From the NCBI RefSeq assembly GCF_016526145.1, contig NZ_JADDUE010000007.1:248001-312000 (forward strand): a DNA stretch of 64,000 nucleotides, in the 5' to 3' direction. The notes under the pieces are model-generated. The model was not told the origin of the DNA, ran no database searches, and saw only the letters and a program-made list of their open reading frames with translations. Origin of the DNA: Saccharopolyspora galaxeae (GTDB taxonomy: Bacteria; Actinomycetota; Actinomycetes; Mycobacteriales; Pseudonocardiaceae). The position numbers and the translations under genes were made by a program. Positions within the stretch are counted from its first letter, which is position 1, and every line of letters begins with the position of its first letter. Positions 32,217-40,814 of the stretch are shown piece by piece.

Positions 32217-32375
32217 TCAGAGCCCGCACGCGACGAAAAAACGGTCCCGGTCGAATCGGGAATTGACGCTCGCAAAGTAGTTCGCGAGTCGGTCTGCCAG
32301 TTCTTTCCGATCGTCATCTGTGGACACAGACTCGCGAACGGACTCGGCAATGGCGACAAAGTCCTTACGGCTCAC
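32217..32375 (-). CDS. Small protein, 52 residues, phage-type
   Basis: A short frame easily missed by length filters. GTG at 32375 (or GTG 32384) follows AAAGGAAGTGTCCGAA. The product begins VSRKDFVAIAESVRES and ends SVNSRFDRDRFFVACGL. The C-terminal NSRFDRDRFxxACG pattern recurs in tiny actinophage and ICE proteins, and the helical, charged middle (DDRKELADRLANYFAS) looks like genuine protein. Function unknown. It is the first gene of the minus-strand accessory array. Confidence 0.6.
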   Translation of the reverse strand: MSRKDFVAIAESVRESVSTDDDRKELADRLANYFASVNSRFDRDRFFVACGL

Positions 32376-32384
32376 TTCGGACAC

Positions 32385-33281
32385 TTCCTTTCGTTTCCGT
32401 TGGGCATGTCTCCAGTGATTCAGGCCAGTTGTGAGCTGGTGTCAGACGGCGACACGTGTCATGCGCGGATGTCGAAAAGGGGACGCATCCTGAGTCCGTG
32501 CAATACGCATCGCACACGGGCACATGTCGCCGCTGACAGCACATTCCCTGAATCTCTCCACGGTGCCGAACGTGGAAATTCCGTTGTGTCTAGCGCACGA
32601 TGCAGGGAACCATGCCCGTAAGGATTAGCGTGCTATGGACGGGCGAGAGTGACACTCTCCAGCCGTGAATCGTCCAATGTCGGCAACCGCCTAAAACAGC
32701 CCGAACGCCCACGCATCGTGACGTCTTTCGGTGCTAGACCACCATGAAGTTATCTTGGGGACACTCCGGGCAGGAATGCCATTTATGCGCGCTTCTCCGC
32801 TTTTAGCAAGAGCTATACGAATGGCGCTGCAAGCGCAGTTACTACACATCCCAGAAAGGAATGAGCGTTTGGCTACGCGTCGTTCACCATTCCGCTCTGC
32901 ACGGGTTCGCTGCTGTCCGCACGGCCCAAGCCGTTGCCCGCGCTTTACGGGACTTCTCTGGTCTCAGCCGGCCGTTCCTCCGCGGAAGGCGACTCGCAGG
33001 GAAGCCGTGCCCCGGTCCTCATCTCTTCCTCTTCGGTCTGTCCTGCTGATGTGTCTATTACACACTTAAAGAGGACACTTCGCAAGGGGTGACGAGGGTC
33101 CGTTATCTCGCCGTTATATTTTCGCGAAAGAGCAGTCCAGCGCCCCGCTGTGTGGCGTCCGAGTCTGTCAGAGCTGGCTTGCCGTCCGTGTGGGTACACG
33201 GCCCGGACAGCGTCACTCAGCGGCAGAGAAGGGGTGTCGACGCCTTACGCGCGGGTGCGCGTGCACGGGGAACGGAAGGCG
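32385..33281. other. Non-coding stretch upstream of the tandem duplication
   Basis: No convincing gene on either strand. The segment holds short dyads: GACACGTGTC at 32451-32460, GAGAGTG-A-CACTCTC at 32645-32659 and CCGTGT-GGGT-ACACGG at 33186-33201. The left end should contain the promoter of the minus-strand accessory array. Base composition drops below that of the coding parts. Confidence 0.5.
32645..32659. promoter_or_regulatory. 15-bp perfect dyad
   Basis: GAGAGTG and CACTCTC around a single A. With a one-base centre it looks like a repressor site rather than an RNA hairpin. The owner is unknown. Confidence 0.4.
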
Positions 33282-33853
33282 TGAGGCTGCGGAAGCAAAG
33301 AAGGCCCCGCGTTGCCTGGTTCGCCTTTGCGGCACTAGCGAAGTGCGCGCGGAGTGCTTGCCCCCTGTTCGGCTTATTGACAGGGACGCGCATCGTTGGC
33401 CGATGGCGGAAGAACTGAACTTATCCAATTTGTCAACCCTGCGAAGGATGTTGGTGTAGTTGAAAATGATCAACAAATTGAATCGAACTGCTGGCGCTTG
33501 CACACCTGTCGAGCGAGGGGTGAGGTGAATGAAGTGATCAACCGAGAACCGGCGAAGATGAACCGATGAGGCTGCGGAAGCAAAGAAGGCCCCGCGTTGC
33601 CTGGTTCGCCTTTGCGGCACTAGCGAAGTGCGCGCGGAGTGCTTGCCCCCTGTTCGGCTTATTGACAGGGACGCGCATCGTTGGCCGATGGCGGAAGAAC
33701 TGAACTTATCCAATTTGTCAACCCTGCGAAGGATGTTGGTGTAGTTGAAAATGATCAACAAATTGAATCGAACTGCTGGCGCTTGCACACCTGTCGAGCG
33801 AGGGGTGAGGTGAATGAAGTGATCAACCGAGAACCGGCGAAGATGAACCGATG
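33282..33853. repeat. Perfect tandem duplication, unit 285 bp
   Basis: Copy 1 is 33282-33566 and copy 2 is 33567-33851, with identity extending 2 bp further. I find no differences between the copies. Both are A/T-richer than the flanks, especially the part with TTGAAAATGATCAACAAATTG. The unit is a multiple of three (95 codons), so an artificial frame stays open across it on the minus strand, but that frame has no start signal or gene-like composition. It is probably a recent duplication of a regulatory, origin-like or RNA-encoding segment. Confidence 0.9.
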
Positions 33854-34066
33854 GACAGAGCCTTCACGGCGAAGTCCTGGTCTCTCCAAAAGGAACTTAT
33901 TGATGCATATGGTTGCCCGCGCTGTTTATTGTTCCGCATCCTTATATTCCCTCCCAGTCGTTAACAAGCTCCCGTGGGGTACCGAGGCTGGGTAGATTCA
34001 GGAAGGGCCAGCGGTGCGCTGACCTGCTACAACGTCGTGCGAGGGGGCTTCCTGTTTATCGGGTAG

Positions 34067-34114
34067 ATGAGTGAGCGCATGAGTGAGCGCATGAGTGGGC
34101 GCATGAGTGGGTAG
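34067..34114 (+). repeat. Four 12-bp direct repeats (iteron-like)
   Basis: Consecutive units of ATGAGTGAGCGC (34067-34078, 34079-34090), ATGAGTGGGCGC (34091-34102) and ATGAGTGGGTAG (34103-34114), with a truncated ATGAGG after. Head-to-tail 12-mers near duplicated DNA resemble iterons that bind a replication or partition protein. They are too short and too similar in spacing to be CRISPR. Confidence 0.72.
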
Positions 34115-34157
34115 ATGAGGCGCGGCAAGCCGGGATCACTGGCAGCGATTAGTTCTG

Positions 34158-34191
34158 CTCCATTCGAGTGGTCCTGTTCACTCGAATGGAG
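34158..34191. promoter_or_regulatory. 13-bp perfect-stem hairpin/dyad
   Basis: CTCCATTCGAGTG (34158-34170) and CACTCGAATGGAG (34179-34191) enclose an 8-nt loop. It lies 155 bp upstream of the HxlR-like gene. It could be an RNA hairpin in the leader or an operator. Confidence 0.6.
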
Positions 34192-34345
34192 TCATGTTCT
34201 CGCGATCAACGGCGGACTCAGTGTCACCGCCGGAATATGGGTGGCTCGGGTGCTGTGCCCTGCGGACAATCGCGCGAGGGAGCCGCAGCACAAGAGCAAT
34301 CCGACCCCACAAGGGTATCGGAGGAGAGACGGGGAGAGGAAGGAC

Positions 34346-34765
34346 ATGGGGGTAGGTCGCGAGGAGGTGCTGAGCTGGTTCGACGCGGTCCATTGGCACC
34401 AGGGGGAATGGGTGCCGGAGATCGTCGTCGCGCTCTGGAGTGGCCGCAAGAGGTTCTTGGACCTTCTGGAGGAAATCCGCGAAAGCAGTACACAACATCG
34501 GTGGTCCACGCGGACTCGGCCGTTGTCGCGGCAGAGCCTCGCCCAGACCTTGCAAGGAATGGTGCGGGACGAACTGGTTCTTCGGCATGAAGACAATTCG
34601 TCCGCGCCCAAAGCCGTGTGGTACGAGCTGACGCCCGTTGTCCGGGCCTTTCTGGAGGAACACGCTGGATCGACGGCGGAATGGGTCGACGCGAATCGAG
34701 ACCTGATCGAGCGAGTCCGGCAACGGCGCTTCATGCCGAATCGCGGTTGGGACTCCTCGGATTAG
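34346..34765 (+). CDS. HxlR-like winged-helix regulator
   Basis: The ATG at 34346 follows GAGAGGAAGGAC (139 residues). The order of elements is that of HxlR-type winged helices: GEWVPEIVVALWSGRKRFLD, SRQSLAQTLQGMVRDELVL, then VWYELTPVVRAFLEEHA. The diagnostic N-terminal Cys of redox HxlR sensors is missing. The frame is open back to 34115, but that part lacks a ribosome-binding site. Its stop overlaps the convergent LysM-BTAD stop by 4 bp. It could control the nearby repeat region or the Tad genes. Confidence 0.66.
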   Translation: MGVGREEVLSWFDAVHWHQGEWVPEIVVALWSGRKRFLDLLEEIRESSTQHRWSTRTRPLSRQSLAQTLQGMVRDELVLRHEDNSSAPKAVWYELTPVVRAFLEEHAGSTAEWVDANRDLIERVRQRRFMPNRGWDSSD

Positions 34766-37515
34766 CTGGCGGCCCGGTGTTGCCGCGCCTGCAGAGCGCG
34801 GGCCAGGGTGAGGGTGCCTGGGTCGGGGCGTTCGCCGATGTCGCCCAGCGTGGTGGTGAGCAGGTGGACGGTGCGGCTGATGGCGTCGGTGAGACCGAGT
34901 TCGGCCTGCACCCGCATGATGTCGCGGTAGATGTCCTCGTTCTCCGGGTTCAACAACCGGGCGTGTTCGAGCAGTTGGAGCTGGCGCTGCGGGTCGCGGC
35001 CCCGGTAGCCGGCGGCCATGCCCGCGAGAGCATCGACAACGGTGCGGTGAGCCGCTTCGCGTGGGCCGTCGAGCCACAGCGCGGACATGCCCTCGGCGAT
35101 CTCCCCGCGATAAACCGTGGCGATGCGGGACCAGGCGGCGAAGCGGTCGTCGTCGGTGCTGGCCAGGTGCCGGTCGTGCTCGGCCTGGTTGAGCTGCCAG
35201 TAATCGACCGTAACCACCTCGGGGTTGAGGGAGACGTGTTCCTCGTGCTGGGCGACGAGGTCGGTGGCCTGGTCGCCGGTGGCGTCGGCGAGGGCTTTGC
35301 GGATCTGGGACAGGCCGGCGTAGAAGGCGTTGTACGGGCGCCGTCCCCGGGCCTCGGGCCACAACGCCTCGCGTACGGCTTCCCGGGACGTCCCGTTCGG
35401 GTGCAGCGCCAGGAACACCAGCAGCGCCTTGTGTTTGGGCGCCAATGCCGCGGTGAGATCCCGGTCGGTGCCGTCGGGCGTGTGCCAGGTGAGGGTCAGC
35501 GGCCCGAATACCGCCAGGCTCAGGGGGCGGTCCGGAGGCTCCGGAGTGCTGTCGGCGGTGACCAGCTCGGTGACCGCGGGCCAGTCAGCGCTATCGGAAA
35601 CGGGATCGGGGCGTTCCCCGGTGGCTGACGATGTGTCAGAGGCCGCTTCGTCCGGGACTTCGTCTCCGGCAGTGGCTTCGCGCTCCTGCTCGTCGTCGAC
35701 GTCGTGTTCGTCCAGCTCGGAGTGGTCGCTGTCGGGCGGGTCGACAGCGAGGACCTGTTCGTCGTCGAGGTCGTTGGCAGGGATCGGCTCGGCGTGCTCG
35801 GCGGGCTCGACGGTGTCTGTCGGCGGCCCGCTCGTGGTGTCGGTGAGCAGGTCGAGGAGGTCGCGGGTGTCGGAGGCATCGAGGTGGAACAGCCGAGCGC
35901 CGCGGAGGTCGCTGATGGTGGGGCTGGCGGCGGTGACGATCCCGTCGGCGCGGACGCGGACGGTGGCGCCGGCGGGCCAGTGACCGAGCAGGATGGCCCC
36001 GGTCCCGCGGGCGGCCCCGGTGTCGAGGACGGCTTGCAGACGTTCGTGGGGCCGGTCGATGGTGGCCACGAGAACGATATCCAGTGCGGAGTCCTGGCCA
36101 TCGGTGCTGTCCGGGTCCTGGCGGTCGGCGAGCACGGTGATGGCCTCGTCCAGGCCGGTCGTGACGCGCAGCCTGGGCGAGGTGGGAGGCTCGTCTCCGA
36201 GCAAGGCGCGGCCGTCCTCGCTGGGGATGAGCACCGTGGCGTTGGTGGTCGCCAGCAGGTGCACCAGCAGCGACCGGGCGGTGGCTTCCGCGCCCGCCCC
36301 GGTGAGCCCGAGCCCGTGGAGTGCGGCGAGGTCGAGAGCGTGGGCGCGGTCGTCACGGATGCCGACCTGCACGGCCGGATCAGGCTCGGACTCGTCGGCT
36401 GCTGCGTCGGGCAGGTCGATACCGGCAGAGGGAAGCGCGATCGGGTCGGCCTCGTCAGGTTCGCTGGTGTTGTCCAGGTGCGCTTCGTCGTAGGCCAGTC
36501 GGAGCGCGTGGACCGCGGGTGCGGGTGCTGGTGGTGGGGTGCGGTCTCCGCTGCCGGGCTGGTAGGTCCGCATCCGCCGTCGCCGCCGGATGAGCATCCC
36601 CAGGGTCACCGCGGCGGCCAGCGTGGCGGCGACGAGGCCGCCGCTGGTGAGCGTGATGGCGGTGCCCGAAGTCGGAGCGACGGCGTCCGCCGGGGCATGG
36701 TGCTGGTCCGGGACGGACTCCGCCGGTGGAGGCGCCGGTACGGACGGCGAAGGATCGACTGAGGGTGCCGGTGGCGGCAGGGGTTCCTGCGGCGGTGGTA
36801 GTGGCGGGGCGTCGTCCTCGACTGTTTCGGGCAGGTGCAGGACCCATCCGGGGCGGACGAGGTGAGGATCGGTGAGCGTGTCGCCGTCGGGTTGCGGGCG
36901 CCCGTGGTTGAGGGCGAAGAGGTCGGGCCAGCGGTGGCCGTCGCCGAGTTCGCGTTCGGCGATTCGCCACAGGCTGTCGTAGACCCCAGCGCGCGGGGGC
37001 TGCACGATCACGGTGCCAGGTTCACTCGTCGCGTTCGTGTGCCGTACCTGGTGTGTCGTGGAGTACAGAGTGGGTGCGGGCTGCTCAACCGTGACCGCCG
37101 CGACAGGCTGAACCGGAGGAACAGGTCCCGCGGCGGCGACCGGGGCTCGCGGTGGGAGCAGCCCGAAGACCGCGGCGGCGACGAGCAGGCCGGCCAGGGC
37201 GTGGACCGGCCCGATCGCGGGCGGGCGCACTCCGCGCACCGCGTCGGGGACGCAGCGGGCCACGTCGAGGGCGAAGGTGAGCCAGACCGGCCAGGCGATG
37301 CAGGCCAACAGGTCCAGCAGCATGGTGACCGACAGCGGGTTGAGCAGGGCGGCTTCGATCTCATCGGCGGTCGGCAGATGGTCCGGCAACGGCCAGCCGA
37401 TGAACGTGACCAATCCCCAGGGCACGCCGACCAGCAGCGTGGCTAGTGCCGCGAGTGCGGCCAGCGCGCCGACCAGCCGCAGCAGTCGGGTGGTGATGCG
37501 GGCGAGCAGCCTCAT
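34762..37515 (-). CDS. LysM-BTAD membrane protein of the Tad locus
   Basis: This 917-residue protein starts at the ATG complementary to 37513-37515. N-terminal membrane helices (about 12-35, 55-80, 105-125) precede a LysM-like domain (about 180-230; SLWRIAERELGDGHRW, LRPGWVLHLPE-type end). Pro-rich linkers, another helix (about 300-320, LTSGGLVAATLAAAVTLGML), an alpha/beta domain, an acidic linker and a C-terminal BTAD/SARP-like region follow (about 700-917: LAVFGPLTLTW, LAPKHKALLVFLALHPNGTS, then TPR-like helices). Such LysM-BTAD proteins close Tad operons in many actinobacteria. It probably links peptidoglycan to pilus control. Its start overlaps the gene before it by ATGA. Confidence 0.78.
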   Translation of the reverse strand: MRLLARITTRLLRLVGALAALAALATLLVGVPWGLVTFIGWPLPDHLPTADEIEAALLNPLSVTMLLDLLACIAWPVWLTFALDVARCVPDAVRGVRPPAIGPVHALAGLLVAAAVFGLLPPRAPVAAAGPVPPVQPVAAVTVEQPAPTLYSTTHQVRHTNATSEPGTVIVQPPRAGVYDSLWRIAERELGDGHRWPDLFALNHGRPQPDGDTLTDPHLVRPGWVLHLPETVEDDAPPLPPPQEPLPPPAPSVDPSPSVPAPPPAESVPDQHHAPADAVAPTSGTAITLTSGGLVAATLAAAVTLGMLIRRRRRMRTYQPGSGDRTPPPAPAPAVHALRLAYDEAHLDNTSEPDEADPIALPSAGIDLPDAAADESEPDPAVQVGIRDDRAHALDLAALHGLGLTGAGAEATARSLLVHLLATTNATVLIPSEDGRALLGDEPPTSPRLRVTTGLDEAITVLADRQDPDSTDGQDSALDIVLVATIDRPHERLQAVLDTGAARGTGAILLGHWPAGATVRVRADGIVTAASPTISDLRGARLFHLDASDTRDLLDLLTDTTSGPPTDTVEPAEHAEPIPANDLDDEQVLAVDPPDSDHSELDEHDVDDEQEREATAGDEVPDEAASDTSSATGERPDPVSDSADWPAVTELVTADSTPEPPDRPLSLAVFGPLTLTWHTPDGTDRDLTAALAPKHKALLVFLALHPNGTSREAVREALWPEARGRRPYNAFYAGLSQIRKALADATGDQATDLVAQHEEHVSLNPEVVTVDYWQLNQAEHDRHLASTDDDRFAAWSRIATVYRGEIAEGMSALWLDGPREAAHRTVVDALAGMAAGYRGRDPQRQLQLLEHARLLNPENEDIYRDIMRVQAELGLTDAISRTVHLLTTTLGDIGERPDPGTLTLARALQARQHRAAS

Positions 37516-37946
37516 CCAGCACCTCCCAACGCCCCTTGGTCGGGGCGGGCTTGGCCCTCGGCGGACACGGCGATCTCGCCGAGCCCGATCACTCCCAGGA
37601 TTTGGGTGCGTTGCTGTGCATCGACGTGCACGCGAACGGTGGTGGCATCGGCGGTGACGGTGCCCGTGGCGCCCACGGCTCCGAGATAGCGCTGCGCGGC
37701 GGCCTGGGCCGCGCTCGGGTCCAGCCGAGCATCGCCGCCGGCGCGGTAGGAGGCGAGATCCAGCTCCTGGGCTCCGGCGCGGGCGGCTTCTTGGGCGTGG
37801 CCGATCGCCTGTGTCTTCGCGGCCAACGCGAGCCCGCCGTCCAGAACGAGACCAGCGAACAGCAGACAGGCCGTGGTGATCACGACCACGAACGCCGTCA
37901 CCCGGCCGTGCTCGTCGCGTGCGAACGCTTTCCACCGCTCCAACAT
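37512..37946 (-). CDS. TadG/TadE-like pseudopilin protein
   Basis: A 144-residue protein starting MLERWKAFARDEHG, then a single N-terminal helix (about 15-40, VTAFVVVITTACLLFAGLVL) and an extracellular domain with Ala-rich helices. The DEHG/DERG box followed by one hydrophobic helix is typical of TadE/TadG minor pilins. An upstream in-frame Met adds ten residues but overlaps the previous gene. It is tightly coupled on both sides (1-bp and 4-bp overlaps). Confidence 0.75.
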   Translation of the reverse strand: MLERWKAFARDEHGRVTAFVVVITTACLLFAGLVLDGGLALAAKTQAIGHAQEAARAGAQELDLASYRAGGDARLDPSAAQAAAQRYLGAVGATGTVTADATTVRVHVDAQQRTQILGVIGLGEIAVSAEGQARPDQGALGGAG

Positions 37947-38389
37947 CACGTGCCTCCGGGGTCGGTCCCGCGCCACTGGTCCACAACCGACGACGCGGTG
38001 GACTCCGCCGTGGTACTCCCCGGAACCCCCAACATCGCCAAATCCGACAGCCCGATATCGCAGGTCACGGTCACGGTCACGGTGCTGCCGGGCTGCAGAC
38101 CAGCGAGGTGAGCGGACACGCCCAGGTTCTGGCAGCGCACCCCGGCCTGAGCAAGTGCGGCCTGCGCAGTGGCGTGCGCATCACTGCTGGCCTGGCTACT
38201 GCTCCGGGCCAAGGTCGCCGCGCGGACGGCTTGGTGTGCGGCGTCGTCGACGCGCAGCCGCGAGTCAGCCAGCCGCCCGCAGAAGACCACGAACAACAGC
38301 AGGACAATCAACACGGGCACCAGCAGGGTCAGTTCGGTGGCCACCGAACCCCGTTCGTCGCAATGCAGTCGGCGCAGCAGGGACCTCAT
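37946..38389 (-). CDS. TadE-like minor pilin
   Basis: A 147-residue protein starting MRSLLRRLHCDERGSVATEL, then a helix at about 18-40. DERG-S-x2-TE is the TadE signature (prepilin-type cleavage before S, Glu at +5). The remainder is an extracellular region with two Cys (CQNLG, VTCDIG). It lies between two related small genes, and its stop shares a base with the next start. Confidence 0.8.
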   Translation of the reverse strand: MRSLLRRLHCDERGSVATELTLLVPVLIVLLLFVVFCGRLADSRLRVDDAAHQAVRAATLARSSSQASSDAHATAQAALAQAGVRCQNLGVSAHLAGLQPGSTVTVTVTCDIGLSDLAMLGVPGSTTAESTASSVVDQWRGTDPGGT

Positions 38390-38820
38390 CCGTTTCCTCC
38401 CGGGACGACGAACCGTTCGCTCGGGCCGGCCGCGCGGCCCCGCACCGGCAAGTCCAGGAACGGCACGACCGGAGCAGCTTGCCCCGTTATCTCCACAGTG
38501 GACTGTTCCGATTCCCGATTCACGGTGGCGTGTGGATTCTTCAGTGGCCCGGTGCCGAGCTGGCTCAGCACCGCCGCGGCTTCGGCGTGGCCATCGGCAC
38601 TGCTGGCTCCCTGAACACGTGCCGCCGACAGCGCCTGGGATGCTGCGGCCTGGGCGATGTGAGTGGCGTGCGCCCAGATCGCGAACTGCGCGATCAGCAG
38701 GATCAGCAGCAGCAACGCCGGGACCGCCAGCACCAGCTCGGCGGTGACCGCCCCGCGCTCGTCTCGGCGGAACCGCCGTATCGATGCGCGAAACCGGCGG
38801 GCAAGGCGTGCGGTCATCAC
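38386..38820 (-). CDS. TadE-like minor pilin
   Basis: A 144-residue protein with a basic N-terminus, then FRRDERGAVTAELVLAVPAL and a membrane helix (about 24-48). The DERG-A-V-TAE box is a TadE hallmark, and the predicted pseudopilin would be processed by the TadV-like peptidase coded at 45484. It overlaps its neighbours by 4 bp on each side. Start at 38820 or 38817. Confidence 0.82.
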   Translation of the reverse strand: MMTARLARRFRASIRRFRRDERGAVTAELVLAVPALLLLILLIAQFAIWAHATHIAQAAASQALSAARVQGASSADGHAEAAAVLSQLGTGPLKNPHATVNRESEQSTVEITGQAAPVVPFLDLPVRGRAAGPSERFVVPGGNG

Positions 38821-39008
38821 ATGTTGCCCCCGATCTCGTTGGCCTTGCGGGTGACTGCGGCGACGATGATCGCGAGCACCGCGATCGCCGCGGCGACCAA
38901 CAGGGCGGTCACGAGAACGGTTTCCGTGGAATACCCACGTTCGTCAGCCCGGATCGCGTCGATCCGAGCCCGCGTGGTGGCAATGACAAGCTGGATGTAG
39001 TTCAGCAT
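38817..39008 (-). CDS. Flp-type pilin-like subunit
   Basis: A 63-residue protein with a basic N-terminus (about 25 residues), RADERGYSTET, and one hydrophobic helix (about 30-52). Length and layout match Flp/TadE-like major pilins: short leader, Glu at +4/+5 of the mature part, little after the helix. It is the only true single-helix pilin in the cluster and is probably the main subunit of the Tad fibre. Confidence 0.78.
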   Translation of the reverse strand: MLNYIQLVIATTRARIDAIRADERGYSTETVLVTALLVAAAIAVLAIIVAAVTRKANEIGGNM

Positions 39009-39027
39009 CAGCGGTTCCCTTCGCGAT

Positions 39028-39927
39028 CTACAAGGAGCCGAGCACCGTGGCGACGGCCGGATAGGCGATGAACAACAAGAATCCGGCGAACAGGCAGATC
39101 ACCGGCAACGACATCCGCTCGGTCGCGGCCTGCGCCTCACCCTCGGCCTCGGTGAGTTCGTGCGTGCGCATCGCCGCGGCCTTGGCCGCCAAGCTCGCCC
39201 GCACCTTCGCGCCTTCGGTGCCGGCCAGCGACACCGAGGACGACAACTCGATCAGCTCGCGTACATCCAGTTCCTCGCCGAGCTGCCGCAACGTCTCCCA
39301 CGGCGTCGCCCGGGTCATCCGTGCTGTGGTCAGCGCACGGCGAATCCGGGCGAAGGCCCACCCTTGGCCGATCTCGGCGGCGTCGGTGAGCGCTCCGTCG
39401 ACCCCGGCTCCCCCGGCCAGCGAGACCCGGACCAAGTTCAGGTAGGCCCCGAGGGCATGGCGAAACGACGTGCGCCTGCGTTCGGCCTGCTGCCGCAGAT
39501 CCAGGTCAGGCAGGAAGAACCCGCCAGCCGCACACGCGAGGCCGACGACGGCCGGCACCTGCCACGGCAACCCGACGCCGACAGCCCACAGCAGCAGTGG
39601 GACCAGGCTGGGCAGCAGCACACCGGCGACAGCCAGCACGCCCTTTTCCGCCAGCAGCGCTTCCGGCGCCCGCCCGAGCACCAGCAGATCACGCTGTTGA
39701 CGAGGGCTGGGCAAGCCGAGCGCGGCCAACGGCCGCACCGCGGGGCGGCCCCACCGTGCAGCCCATCCGCCGGCGTCGGTATCGGTGATCGTGGGCTTGC
39801 GCGATGGGGTAGTGCGGCTGGCGGCCAGCGCACTGGCCAACGACGGGCCTGGTGGGAGCAGCCAGACGACCAGCGCCCACAGGCCGACGCCGAGTCCCGC
39901 TCCGAGGAGAACGACCGTGGTGATCAC
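39028..39927 (-). CDS. tadC: TadC-like pilus assembly membrane protein
   Basis: This 299-residue protein starts at GTG 39927 in a GTGA overlap with tadB. It has helices at about 1-22 and 95-135 and two near the C-terminus. The cytoplasmic type II secretion F-domain (about 145-270) contains YLNLVRVSLAGGAGVDGAL and LRQLGEELDVRELIELSS. TadB and TadC form the inner-membrane platform that couples the TadA motor to pilin assembly. It lies 20 bp upstream of the Flp-like gene. Confidence 0.83.
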   Translation of the reverse strand: MITTVVLLGAGLGVGLWALVVWLLPPGPSLASALAASRTTPSRKPTITDTDAGGWAARWGRPAVRPLAALGLPSPRQQRDLLVLGRAPEALLAEKGVLAVAGVLLPSLVPLLLWAVGVGLPWQVPAVVGLACAAGGFFLPDLDLRQQAERRRTSFRHALGAYLNLVRVSLAGGAGVDGALTDAAEIGQGWAFARIRRALTTARMTRATPWETLRQLGEELDVRELIELSSSVSLAGTEGAKVRASLAAKAAAMRTHELTEAEGEAQAATERMSLPVICLFAGFLLFIAYPAVATVLGSL

Positions 39928-40814
39928 GAGCGCACCTCCATCCGCGCACTGGCCGCCGTCGGTCGGGTGAGGAAGCGTTCGGGCTCCTGCATCCGAGCGA
40001 TGCGGTCCAGCCACCAGAACGCGATGGCGAACAGCCCGCCAACGGCCAGCAGCATGATCTGGCCGAATGCCCCGTCGTAGGGGTCGAGGTAACCGCGATT
40101 GAGCGCGACAAGCCCTGCCGCGAAGATCAGCGTGGTCGCGACGATCACACGAACGCTGGTGCGAGTGCGCGCCCGTCCGGCTTCGACCCGCAACCTCATG
40201 GACACCTGCTCGCGGGCCTCGATCGCCAGCTCCCCGAGCAGGTCCGCGAGCTGGCGAGCCTGATGCTGAGAGGCCAGCACCAACGCGGAGATCACCAGGT
40301 CCGCGGTGGGGTCGGCCAGGTCGTCGGCCAGCCCCGCCAATGCGTCGGGGAGCTTGTCCCCGCGCTCGATGCGCATCGACAGCTCGCGGACGTCGTCGCG
40401 GATCGCTGCCGGGGCGGTATCGACCGTGGCCTGGATCGCTTGTTCCAAACCGGCCGCGGCGGACAGGGTGTCGCGCAACATCTCGGTCCACGCGGCCACT
40501 GCTTCAATCCGGGCGACCCGACGCGCCTGCTCGGAATCCCGCCCCAGCACTTGGGGCAGCGCCCACACGGCCGCCGCCGTCAGCACACCCCCGATCACCC
40601 AGCCGGTGACGAGAGCGGCCAGCAGGCCGGCCGCGAGGCTGATCACTGCTCTCCGCGCCGAGGCACCTTCCCGGAGCTGACGAAGATGTTCCCGCCAGCG
40701 CGACGGCGTGGCGGCCGACTCGGGAGCCTGTCCACGGAACCCGAGAACGAGCAACAGCCCCCCGAGGGCCACGCCGAGCCCGCACAACGCGGCCAGCAGG
40801 ACAGTTCCGGTCAT
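39924..40814 (-). CDS. tadB: TadB-like pilus assembly membrane protein
   Basis: This 296-residue protein starts at ATG 40814, overlapping the tadA stop by 4 bp. It has N-terminal helices (about 5-25, 55-80), an F-domain with WTEMLRDTLSAAAGLEQAI and DLVISALVLASQHQARQLAD, and helices at the C-terminus. This is standard for TadB of actinobacteria. It works with TadC as a platform for the TadA ATPase. Confidence 0.84.
   Translation of the reverse strand: MTGTVLLAALCGLGVALGGLLLVLGFRGQAPESAATPSRWREHLRQLREGASARRAVISLAAGLLAALVTGWVIGGVLTAAAVWALPQVLGRDSEQARRVARIEAVAAWTEMLRDTLSAAAGLEQAIQATVDTAPAAIRDDVRELSMRIERGDKLPDALAGLADDLADPTADLVISALVLASQHQARQLADLLGELAIEAREQVSMRLRVEAGRARTRTSVRVIVATTLIFAAGLVALNRGYLDPYDGAFGQIMLLAVGGLFAIAFWWLDRIARMQEPERFLTRPTAASARMEVRS

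Noticed and set aside
33213-33788. 191-codon minus-strand frame across the tandem duplication
   Set aside because: The frame is open only because the 285-bp unit is a multiple of three. It has no ribosome-binding site and an odd composition, and it repeats itself exactly with the DNA.
34067-34114. CRISPR array
   Set aside because: The units are 12 bp, directly adjacent with no spacers, and no cas genes are present.
37516-37986. N-terminal extension of the LysM-BTAD frame
   Set aside because: It shadows the TadG-like gene; the ATG at 37515 sits in an ATGA overlap as elsewhere in the operon.
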